From Leucocoprinus leucothites (taxonomy: Eukaryota; Basidiomycota; Agaricomycetes; Agaricales; Agaricaceae), in NCBI GenBank assembly GCA_013368445.1, contig JAACJO010000004.1, positions 2,232,001-2,296,000 of the forward strand: a DNA stretch of 64,000 nt. The letters run 5' to 3'. A model generated the notes under the pieces. It saw nothing but the letters and a program-made list of their open reading frames with translations. It made no database searches and was not told the origin of the DNA. The translations under genes were made by a program, and so were the position numbers. Shown here in pieces: positions 1 to 11,078 of the stretch (the stretch's first letter is position 1; the number at the start of each line of letters is the position of its first letter).

Positions 1-1032
1 GATGTTGTAGTCGTTAATCTAGAAGAGGAAAGCATGTTTGAGGGGGTACATGAGGGTGGAAATTTGAAGAAGGTGGACTTACGTAGAGTTTGGTCTTGGG
101 GTCGGCATGACGAGCAGCACGAAGAGCAGCTGCAAAGTAGTCTGTGCCGGTCGTGTTGTAGAAGACGGACTCGCGGAAGGTACCATCCTCGTTGAAGGGC
201 TCTAGTTCATGATTTAGTGATTGAGAAGGTCGGAGGATAAAGAGCGCACCGTTAATCACATCCCAGCTGTCTACAGACGCGAAGGTTTGAGATGTTAGCA
301 AACCTTATAAGAATAGATTTGAGGTAAAAGACTAACAGCTGAAGAAACGGTAAGTGGTTATCCCGTTTTAATATTGATTCTACTTACATTTGGTTCTTGA
401 AGTGTCCAACGACAGTCGAGCAGTGGGTGTCGACAATTCTATCATTGGCATTATTGAGAGACTGTTCAAAAGCGAAAATGTAGCCAACTCACTGGAGGAG
501 AGTCTTCTTGTCGAATCCACCATCAGAAACCCAGCTGGGAAGCTGGCTATGCCAGACACAGTTGTGGCCTATCACAACGGCCGTCAGAATGCCTTGCTTC
601 CGGCGAAATGAGGTGAATATAAAATACTCACCGCGCATCATTTGGCCATGCTTCTGAGCTTGGCGAACAACTTGCTCAGCGTTCGCAAAGGTGAATTGTC
701 CCTGAGCGGCCTCGGTGGAATCCTGGAAGAATAGAGTCAGCGACACGGAATTTGTTGTGAAACAACCCCGCTCTAACCCATTTCATGGAATTGGCCTAAA
801 CATAGACGCATCAGAATATTCTAATAAATCGCAGGTACACACGTACAGGAGTGAGGATACCAAAGTCCAAGGTATTGTTCAACTCAGCAAGGTAACGAGT
901 ATCGTTGAATTGGTATTCATTGGTGGCGGTACCAAAGTACTTCTTGCCAACAATACGTGCTGCAATATTGAGCTGGCCAAGGGTGGTGGGAAGGAGAGCA
1001 AGCAGGAGAGTGAAACCAAATCCTTTAGTCAT
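1..1032 (-). CDS. GH10 endo-1,4-beta-xylanase, copy 1 (3' end cut by window edge)
   Basis: Secreted xylan-cleaving enzyme of glycoside hydrolase family 10. It starts at the ATG ending at 1032, followed by a hydrophobic signal peptide (FTLLLALLPTTLG). My exons are 847-1032, 778-795 (18 nt, ANSMKW), 632-722, 493-568, 388-438, 337-338 (2 nt), 250-270, 83-201 and <1-18. Joined they give the GH10 landmarks in order: [33 protein letters not shown] and KLYINDYN. The acid/base Glu of WDVINE is split between exons 250-270 and 83-201. The nucleophile motif (ITELDIR in copy 2) lies left of the window. The internal exons 91, 76, 51, 2, 21 and 119 nt long have exactly the lengths found in copy 2 at 6784-8331, so the two are paralogues of common structure. 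No cellulose-binding module is seen between signal peptide and catalytic domain. Confidence 0.9.
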
Positions 1033-1930
1033 AGCTACGGCGGCAGCGATGAGGATCTGAAGGATGCTAGCTGGGACGAAAGCATTCCGTTTTTAAGGCT
1101 GGTCTGGTGGACATCGATTTGGCTCGAAGAAATTTGCAAACCCAAGTCCTTTTACAGAGCGATCACGGACATAACATGTTCACATGGTATGTTGATGGAC
1201 TATGCGTGCTAGCCAGGAACGTTGAGGAATGTTGGGAATTGGGGGGCTGGAGTACTGTCGAGTCTGTTCCTGATTACTGCAACCAAAATTGGTAGTGTGA
1301 GAGAGCTGGCCCACCCGGCCGCGCTGTGTGGCCGCTCAATGGTACAACTTCGGGAAATAGACGTGATCAAATTCATCAATATTTTTTGCTAAAAGCGACG
1401 AATGCACCCTCCCTGCCCTAGCACCCTTACCTTCTGGTCGCTCAATCGTTGAAAATGTTGAAATTTCCTGAAAATCTGGCTGCTTGTCCGATTTCGAAGG
1501 AGTCCAAGCTAACTTGAATTGGTAGTCATTCAACTTACGACTTAGATAATGCCATGGCCTGCCTCAAGTATAGAAAGGGTGTCGCATCAGGCCTGTTGGA
1601 CGTCAAGCAAACAAGAAAGGAGGAAAAACTTGAATCGATGGAATCAAAATCTACTCTTGAGATGTTTGACTTCAGAGGTACCTGGTATATTCTTGGACTC
1701 GTCACAGTCAACACTATGATGCGACCTGACCTGGTCTGACTGGACTGAATTGGGAAAACGCAACCGATACAGAAGAGAGCAGTAAAGTACGGTCTCGGGT
1801 ATTTTACCAAGGTACCAAAGCTCAGAAGAAAGGCCAGGGCCCAGGCAGTTTACATCGAAAAGTCAAGGTCAACAGATAGTTAGTCTGGAACGACTGCATG
1901 GATTATCCAGCTGCAAACATATAGTACATC
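1033..1930. other. Intergenic stretch, no gene recognised
   Basis: Holds the promoter of xylanase copy 1 at its left side and the 3' flank of membrane-protein gene A at its right. Short open frames exist on both strands but none has a recognisable motif or sensible splice continuation. From about 1721 onward the sequence is the left end of the tandem repeat whose second unit starts near 3964. Confidence 0.5.
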
Positions 1931-3691
1931 CTAATGAGATTCGTTTTTTATGGATTTTAAATCGAAAGGTATGCGGCCCTGCGTTCTGTTCAAGTATGCC
2001 AACACAGCTAGCGCTACCACTATGGTAGCGAACAGGACTGAGTGGAGAATTGCGAACCGAATGCTTGTCGCTAGGGCGAGCGTAGCAGTTGTGGATCTTG
2101 CATCGACGACAGTAGCATAAACATCCGTAACTTGTTGGATAGCATTGTCATCCCCCTTGTCACCACTTGTGAATGCTTTTAATGCAGAGAGAGTGAAGTT
2201 ATTGAATTGACGATTGATTGTTACGAGGTCAAGCGGGGTGATTGCACCAATAGCACTCCAATTGAGAGGTCGGGTTGCGGGGATGTTCAGGAGCATACGC
2301 GCAGAAACGGCATTGATGTAAATGAAATCGAGGGTACGGAGCCATGGTATTGAGTCGGGCTGGTTGATTGCGAAGGTGAGGACGTTGGTGAACAGAGTAC
2401 GGGTGGCTGAATCGTCAATATTTCCGACACGGCTAGTGACATTCGGCGTCAGAACTGTAACGTCAAGCTCTTGCAGCCCAGGGGTCGGTCTGAGACGGAC
2501 AGTCCCAGAGGTAAGATCAAGATGGGGGTCACAAATTAACAGAGTCGCAAGGGGAGCACGGAGGGGCGGGAAATGATCCCGAGCTCTCATAAATCCCCTT
2601 GAGCTGAGCATACTCGGCAGACCACTAAGGTCTATCCAGGCTTCAGTCTGAGTGGTCGAGTTTACCACCATGCTCGAATTCCCTCCCAATAGAAGGTAAA
2701 CTGAGGTACCTTCGACTTGGGTTCTCGGGATAAGCTGGAAAATACTGGATCCATTTCCTGGAATTAGGAGCTTCAGCTTCAGCGTTGAGCAAGGGGCAAA
2801 CTTAATCTCACTTGTTCCCGGTGGAGCTTCAGCACCCTCCGTCGTGTTCAAGGATGAAAACTGGACAGTGCTCGTCCAGGCCTCGTTTCCGATGATCACC
2901 GTATTTGCATAAATGTTATCAGGGGCTTGCCACCGACAGGCATAATTAAATTTCGCCAGGTCGGTCTCGTAGTCGACCTGAGTCGTCTTGTTGAGGTCTT
3001 CTGTTGGTAGAGGGATGAGCCAGTTGGGCTGGATTACATATCCCCATGGTGCCTCGAGCAACTGCTCTAGTCTCACAATCATATTTGCTGTGGAGAGCCG
3101 TAGAGCAAAAGCTGAGTTATTGATGTTGGTCATGTCCGGGGTGAGACTGGGGGTGCTAATTAGGCTGATGGGTAAGCTAGCTTGGACTGGGACACCGTCG
3201 GTTGCTGTGACTGCTGAGGACCCCGTAATACGCATCACAATGAGGCCCAGAAATACGAGGAATGCCGCTCTGAATGTCCTTGTAGCCCTGCGCGTGAAGG
3301 AGTAGTAGATACGATCGGTGATGCCGCTGGTGACAGTCGACACGGCATCAGTCTGATCTGGAGGCGCTGACCATTCTTTGCTGAAGGTTTCGGCACATAT
3401 CGAAATGGCGCACGCAATCGCAACAGTGTGCCAAATGTTGAAGATTGTGATAAAGCCGCTTTTGACTGTCCGCAGGTCCAGCCTGATGTAACTCGGTAGC
3501 AATCTGGGGCGGCGGAAACAGTGCCACGCTAAGGCGGTGAAAGCGGCTTCCATGGCAAGAAATACCATGTATCGTATTATCAGCGGTTTCGTGAAAGTGG
3601 GATGCGGGTGGGATATTGGTACATGCTGCGCGGTCCCGTCATGTTTGTCGGCTACCTTTGTTTGATCCTTGCTAATTTCGGCGTCGGACAT
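1931..3691 (-). CDS. Multi-pass membrane protein with large ectodomain, family member A
   Basis: I do not recognise this family. The frame is open for 586 codons from the ATG ending at 3691. Three hydrophobic segments lie at residues ~38-58, ~79-101 and ~141-161, then ~370 residues rich in N-x-S/T sequons (likely lumenal or extracellular), then a fourth helix near the C-terminus followed by a short basic tail. The predicted product is therefore a plasma-membrane or endomembrane protein. Copies B (4173-5934) and C (47561-49319) have a phase-1 intron at an equivalent site; here the corresponding 54 nt (2758-2811) begin GTGAGA, end CCAG, are divisible by three and lack a stop. If spliced, the protein is 568 residues, matching B (569) and C (567). 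Function cannot be inferred. Confidence 0.8.
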   Translation of the reverse strand: MSDAEISKDQTKVADKHDGTAQHVPISHPHPTFTKPLIIRYMVFLAMEAAFTALAWHCFRRPRLLPSYIRLDLRTVKSGFITIFNIWHTVAIACAISICAETFSKEWSAPPDQTDAVSTVTSGITDRIYYSFTRRATRTFRAAFLVFLGLIVMRITGSSAVTATDGVPVQASLPISLISTPSLTPDMTNINNSAFALRLSTANMIVRLEQLLEAPWGYVIQPNWLIPLPTEDLNKTTQVDYETDLAKFNYACRWQAPDNIYANTVIIGNEAWTSTVQFSSLNTTEGAEAPPGTSEIKFAPCSTLKLKLLIPGNGSSIFQLIPRTQVEGTSVYLLLGGNSSMVVNSTTQTEAWIDLSGLPSMLSSRGFMRARDHFPPLRAPLATLLICDPHLDLTSGTVRLRPTPGLQELDVTVLTPNVTSRVGNIDDSATRTLFTNVLTFAINQPDSIPWLRTLDFIYINAVSARMLLNIPATRPLNWSAIGAITPLDLVTINRQFNNFTLSALKAFTSGDKGDDNAIQQVTDVYATVVDARSTTATLALATSIRFAILHSVLFATIVVALAVLAYLNRTQGRIPFDLKSIKNESH

Positions 3692-4172
3692 GAGGAGTGT
3701 GGTTCAGATCTGGGCGATAACCAAGGCCAGAAGGACCGACAGTAGACAGCTTATAAGCTAGCCATGGAGAAGCGCCTACTGGACAGCCTAGAAGCTCGAG
3801 CATTCCTTCGTTTCCTGGGTCACCCTGGGCCTCGTTGATTGTTAACCATAAGTGGGGCTTCATAAATGATAATGAACGAAAACATGGATCATGCTTGAAC
3901 ATCGCGTTGTAAAGGGCGCTTGTAATAAGCAATGAGTGGTTCGCCGCAAGGCGTGGCACTGACAACCTGACCTGACCAGACTGAATTGGAAAATGTAACC
4001 AGTACAGAAGAGAGTAGTGAAATGCAGTCTCAGATATTCTACCGGGGTACAAAGGCTCAGAAGATGGGCACAGACCATGGGCAAACGGAGTCGGCATCGA
4101 GACGCCAAGACCAACAGATATTCAGTCGGGAACGACTGCATGAATCAGCTGGCTGCAAACCTATAGTACATC

Positions 4173-5934
4173 CTAATGAGATTCAATTTTTATGGATTTT
4201 AAATCGAAGGGTACGCGGCCCTGCGTTCTGTTCAAGTATGCTAACCCAGCTAGCGCTACCAATATGGTAGTGAACAGGACTGAGTGGAGAATTGCAAACT
4301 GAATGCTTGTCGCTAGGGCGAGCGTAGCACTTGTAGATTTTGCATCGACGACAGTGGCGTAAACGTCCGTAACTTGTTGGATAGCATTGTCATCCCCCTT
4401 GTCACCACTCGTGAATGCTTTTAATGCAGAGAGAGTGAAGTCATTTAGTTGATGGTTGATTGTTACGAGGTCAAGCGGGGTGATGGCACCGATAGCACTC
4501 CAGTTAAGAGGCCGGGTCGGCGGGATGCTCAGGAGCATACGCGCAGAAACGGCATTGATGTAAATGAAATCGAGGGTGCGGAGCCACGGTATCGAGTCGG
4601 GCTGATTGATTGCGGAGGTGAGGACGTTGGCGAACAGAGTCCGGGTGGCTGAATCGTCAATATTTCCGACACGACCAGCGATGTTCGGCGTCAAAACTGT
4701 AACGTCATGCACTTGCAGCCCAGGTGTTGGTCTGAGACGGACAGTCCCAGAAGTAAGTCCAAGACGGGGATCGCAAATTAGCAAAGTCGCAAGGGGGGCA
4801 TGGAGGGGTGGGAAATGATCTCGGGTTCTAGTAAACCCCCCTGAGCTGAACATACTCGGTAGACCACTAAGATCTATCCATGCTTCAGTCTGGCTGGTCG
4901 AATTTACCGGAACACTCGAATTCCCTCCCAATAGAAGGTAAGCTGAGGTACCTTCGACTTGGGTTCTCGGGATAAGCTGGAAAATACTAGATCCATTCCG
5001 ACCTGAAGTTCGGAGGTTCAGTTTTCAACCTTGAGCAAGGAGACTGGACCTTACCCGTTCCCTGCGGCGCTTGAGTACCCTCCGTCGTGTTCAAGGATGA
5101 AAACCGGACGGTGCTTGTCCAGGTCTCGTTCCCGATAATCACCGTATTTTCATAAATGTTGTCGGGGACTTGCCACCGACAGGTATAATTAAATTTCGCT
5201 AGGTCGGTCCCGTAGTCGACCTGGCTAGTCTTGTTGAGGTCTTCTGTTGGTAGAGGGATGAGCCAGTTGGGCTGGATTACATATCCCCATGGTGCCTCAA
5301 GCAACTGTTCTAGTCTCACAATCATGTTTGCTGTGGTGAGCCGCAAAGCAAAAGCTGAGTTGTTGGTGTTGGTATTGTCGGAGGTGAGGCTGGGAGTGCT
5401 AATCAGGCTGATGGGTAAGGTAGCTTGGACTGGGACTTCATCAGTTGCTGTGACTGCCGAGGACCCCGTAATACGCATCACAATGAGGCCCAAAAATATG
5501 AGGAATGCCGCTCTGAATGTCCTTGTAGCCCTGCGCGTGAAGGAGTAGTAAATACGATCGGTGATGCCGCTGGTGACGGTTGACACGGCATCAGTCTGAT
5601 CTGGACGCGCTGACCATTCTTTGCTGAAGGTTTCGGCACATATCGCAATGGCGCACGCGATTGCAACGGTATGCCAAATGTTGAAGATTGTGATAAAGCC
5701 GCTTTTGACTGTCCGCAGGTCCAGATCGACATAACTTGGTAGCAATCTGGGACGGCGGAAACAGTACCACGCTAAGGCGGTGAAGGCGGCTTCCATAACC
5801 AAAAAAACCATGTATCGTATTATCAGCGGTTTCGTGAAAGTGGGATGCGGGTGGGATATCGATACGTGATGCGTGGTCTCGCCATGGCTGTCGGCTCCCT
5901 TAGCTTGATCCTTGCTGATATCAGTGTCGGACAT
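4173..5934 (-). CDS. Multi-pass membrane protein with large ectodomain, family member B
   Basis: Tandem copy of gene A. The frame breaks near 5000 and resumes at +1, which looks like a pseudogene. However, a 52-nt intron fits at 5003-5054 on the minus strand (GTAAGG donor, CTTCAG acceptor, phase 1). Removing it joins exons 5055-5934 and 4173-5002 into a clean 569-residue protein reading GRNGSSIFQL across the junction, matching A. Domain layout is as in A: short cytoplasmic N-terminus, three helices, sequon-rich ectodomain, one C-terminal helix. I therefore call it intact. The upstream region is duplicated with the gene, so A and B may be co-regulated. Confidence 0.8.
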
Positions 5935-6205
5935 GGAGGAGTCTGGTTCGGATTTGGGTGATAACCGAAACCAAAAGGACCACCAGCAGGTAGTTTATAA
6001 GCTAGTCATGGACACGCGCCCAGTGACCACCTAGAAGTTCGAGAGTTCTCTCATTTCTCGAGACACCCCCAGGCCTCATTAACTGCTAACCATAAGTGGG
6101 GCTCCATCAAGGATAACGAATGAAAACGTGGATCATACTTGAAGCTTGAAGCTTGAACATTACGTTGCGAAGGGCGCTTGCAATGAACAATGGTACGACA
6201 CGAGG

Positions 6206-6783
6206 CTGAGATTAAAGCGGCGGTACGCTGTATGTTGTCCGGTAGGCCAGGAGAATGATGGTGCAAAGGTGTTCAATGTCTCATTTTCTGAGCGAGTGGA
6301 CCAGGAGGGTGACATTCGGATGGGTAGCTCATTCTTTTTGGGTTGGGAAGGGCGAATGACGTTCTCGAAATATCACTTGAAATGTAGTGGAATGTCATGA
6401 ATGGCCTGGTGGGGAGGGTATGTTTGAAAAACGCCTGTAAGTTCTGGAACAAACGGCGTGGTAGGGCAACAACTTCATGCACCCGAGAGACGCCTGCACG
6501 GAACCAACGTGCCGGAGAAATTTAGGCGAGCCGAACAAGAAGGGGCTGGCTCATGATCTTGGCTTTGGCATGGCATGTAGACATGAGATGTTTCGCGTGA
6601 CCTTGCTCGAAATGAATAGTTCATCCAACTACAACATAAACCGAGGGACGAATTCGCACAAGAAGTATTTTATGATTTCCACTCATCAAAACAGTGACTT
6701 GTCTTACTAATCAATAAAAGTTAATTTCAACTCCGAGCCAAGAACCTGAAGGTGGCTCTCGAGTCTCGGTACACCGTCGGCGC
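6206..6783. other. Intergenic stretch, no gene recognised
   Basis: Lies between the promoter of membrane-protein gene B and the stop codon of xylanase copy 2. Small open frames on both strands show no motif and no conserved splice pattern. I see nothing beyond flanking sequence here. Confidence 0.4.
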
Positions 6784-8331
<1,548 letters not shown>

Positions 8332-9299
8332 GTTAAGCCTTCTTTCACTGCGGAGTTCACTAGGTCGGAGCGTTGTTTTGACGATTAACGGGCAGATAGC
8401 TCTGCTTCATATACCCCTCAGCTAAATATAATCTTATGAGAATTCGGTGAAACTATTTCTGTCGAGCAAACTCGAAATCAATCACCTGAGCGTGAAATAT
8501 GGAGTGGCACCTGCGGTCGACAGTCTATTTTGCCAGGCTAGAGAAGAAACGAAGGTCATTTGGCACCATGAATGAGAATTACCATCCTCAATGGTCGCGT
8601 AGTTGAATTGTGAAGCCTTAAGTTGGGTAAAAGTCTCCCACTTGAGGATGAAACCTCGGGTGAATTCGTACCTGCCAGGTCTTTGAGAACAAAGCTTGTC
8701 AATTGTTGCTTGGGAATTCGTTATGACGGTGGCAGATCACAAAAAAAGCATTCGATGCTGAGGGAATTTGAGGGAAAACGTTCAAGAGAAGGGTCACAAG
8801 GGAATTTTCAAGCGAGTAGATCGAACAGAGTCAATAACTGCGCAGAGGTCAAATAAAATACACGCAAGTATCAACCAAAACGATGTAGATCTCCGCTGAA
8901 GCCTAAGAATCCTCTAATACCCCATCCACGCTAATCTTGAGCACCAGCCTAGGCGATACCTCCAAGAATGGATCAAGTAGTCAAGCGATGATGCTCAGAC
9001 TCAGAGAAGATCCAGTGCATGAGCACATCGATTAATCTAGAGGACGGGAACGCGGGCGAGGAGACGGGAGAGCTCAACCAAGCCCGAACTTTTGTGTCCG
9101 CATTGTTCTAGAGAAAAATGCAAAAGCGACTCGTTCGAATTATATACTAGCTTACCTCATTTTCCCACGTCGGTTCAACGTGAACTCCCGTGAACCGGAA
9201 TCACGAGGTCGACAAGGTACGGATTGATTGAAAATATGGCCTTGTCCGTTAGTGTGCTACTTATTCTTCTCTTCGTGTGATCCTCATTGCGTGCGTGCA
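8332..9299. other. Divergent intergenic region between xylanase copy 2 and PEX11
   Basis: About 970 bp with no supported gene. The xylanase side has a TATA-like string (TCATATACCCC) near 8407-8417. The PEX11 side has TTATATACT near 9140. Both are only suggestive. Both transcription starts must lie in this interval. Confidence 0.4.
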
Positions 9300-10515
9300 A
9301 TGTCGTTCTCCAAACCGTCGACTGTTGCACGACTGAATGATGTTATTTTGGGGTGCTTTGGACGTGTCAAGCCGTCGGAAACACTGGATCATCTCGTCCG
9401 GTTTCTTGGAACATGGAGTGGCAGCGAGTGAGCGTGTTTCTAACAAACGTCGTGCTACAAAGTAAAAAATGCTGACGGGAACCACCAGTAAACTGTTCAT
9501 GGTTAGATGACGTCGTACTCTTGGGGATTGCCATGTGTTCAATGATCGCCGTTCAGGTTGCTCAATATGTCATCAAACTGGTTGTCCCTTTCCTTCGGTT
9601 AAGAGCTCGCTTGCAACACCGTGCTGGTTTGCGCCTGGAACCAACGAGTTGCTCAGCCGATGGGTATGCCAAGCTCGACAGCCTATTAGGCGATTCGCGT
9701 ACTCTCTGGCGATTCTGGGGTTCGCTTTCGTTCATATTTGACTTTGATTCGGGTATTAATGCTTCCAACAACAGGACTATTGCCCATCTTCCAGTGGCTT
9801 ATTTCTTTAGAACGAAATCCACAGCCGACTCGGAATCTTCATGTTATTGAACGACTGCAGGGTTGGGCAATGCTCGCCTATTATCCCCTGGAGCACCTGT
9901 CCTATCTGGGATCTCACGGAATTCTTCCATCAACTATCAAAAACCCTCTCTCAATTGTTTCCAAGAGAAAATTTATCAATCTTGACCCCAGCGTCTTGGG
10001 TTTATGGTCGTGCCGGTTCTGGGCAGTTTATGTCTTTCTCCAATTTGCTCATCTTCACGAGGACCGTCAGCTCCTTCAGCTCAGGCAGAAAGCCCTGCGT
10101 AAGGCGAAGGGCACAGGTTTGACTCCTTCGGAGAAACAAGAGCTTGCGCAACGCTGGGATGCTTGGTGGTCTGAAGTTGTTGTAAATCTCGGCTACCTGC
10201 CGTTGACTATTCATTGGTGCGTCTCTATTCGAGACCAGTCGTCAACCGTTAACCATCTTCCACAGGTCGCTTAAGCAAGGTCTCTTTAAGGATGACGTAC
10301 GTCCAGGTTTCCTGCATATATCGGTGTCCTTACGAATTTTTCAGATATGGATTGCCGCCTTTGGGTTGGTTGCCGGAGTCACCTCATTTAGAAGCGGTTG
10401 GCGCGCGACCGCCCCCCCTTCGTCATCGTCAGCGGTACCTACATCGACCTCCACTTCTGGGAAAACCGATGGAACAGGACCTTCTGAACCCACTGGTTAC
10501 GACGTTTCATCCTAA
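9300..10515 (+). CDS. PEX11: Peroxisomal biogenesis factor 11 (PEX11 family)
   Basis: PEX11 proteins sit on the perox­isomal membrane and drive elongation and division. Exons 9300-9427, 9489-9501 (13 nt), 9557-9719, 9775-10216, 10266-10296 and 10345-10515 give 315 residues in frame. The family signatures are clear: LDHLVRFLGTWSG, PFLRLRARLQHR near the N-terminus, then RNIERLQG-type IERLQGWAMLAYYPLEHLSYLGSHG, and a C-terminal hydrophobic segment (IWIAAFGLVAGVTSF). A Ser/Thr/Pro-rich tail of about 40 residues follows, longer than in yeast Pex11. The start is the first ATG compatible with the conserved MSFSKPSTVARLNDVI segment. It is followed 563 bp downstream, same strand, by an alcohol-oxidase gene. 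Confidence 0.92.
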
Positions 10516-11078
10516 CATCTTCACGAGCATCGGAATCTTGTATCTCCTTGGTGATGAACTCAGAATATACTTCTTGTTTGCCGCACTGACTTCCCGATTG
10601 ATCCACTCTATCTATCAACACCCATGATTCCGTTTATACTGTGACCCTTTCAAGTAACGTTACCCGCTAATTTTTCTGGCATAACACTATCCCGCATAAA
10701 ACTGTCCCGCATCCTAGGCCCTGAGCTTTGAAGAAAGGGTGAGGTTTTTCCCCCTATTATCTAATGTCAAGTTCTGATGTTCATCCTTATCTACCATTAC
10801 CCTTTTGCATGATTGATCCATTCTCAACAGGTAATCGATAGCTTCTCAATGGAGAACTTTGCAAGCCGAGGGATCACTGGTTCTATCTTTCCCTGACTGA
10901 TCAAATCTCGAAGCGGTAACGAAGCCTGAACTCATGACCCGCTTACTATCACTAGGCTCGGGTTCTCTCTCCAAGTTCTCAAGAAATTCCCATCCTCCGG
11001 AAGGGCCCCGATGGCCCTCTTCACATGCTTAAAAGCAGGAGTGTGTCTACTTTTGGTCATACAATCAACCTACCCACA
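10516..11078 (+). promoter_or_regulatory. PEX11 3' flank and promoter of the alcohol oxidase
   Basis: No coding potential is seen. A short direct repeat with ATCCCGCATAAAACTGTCCCGCA-like spacing occurs around 10686-10715, two TCCCGCAT copies 17 bp apart. Whether it is a binding site cannot be told from sequence. Confidence 0.35.

Larger units (their letters stand above)
1721..6205. repeat. Tandem duplication of a ~2.2 kb unit, each with one membrane-protein gene
   Basis: Two directly adjacent units, about 1721-3950 and 3964-6205, can be aligned along their length. The left borders share the string CCTGACCTG followed by the pattern ACTGAATTGG and ACAGAAGAGAG. The right borders share AAGTGGGGCT and AAGGGCGCTTG. 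Each unit contains 3' flank, one coding region and 5' flank, so the promoter was copied too. Differences are scattered substitutions and small indels, which suggests an old rather than recent duplication. Confidence 0.85.

Noticed and set aside
4987..5934. Gene B read as a truncated pseudogene ending at SEWI
   Set aside because: A 52-nt intron with good borders restores the frame and gives the same length as copies A and C.
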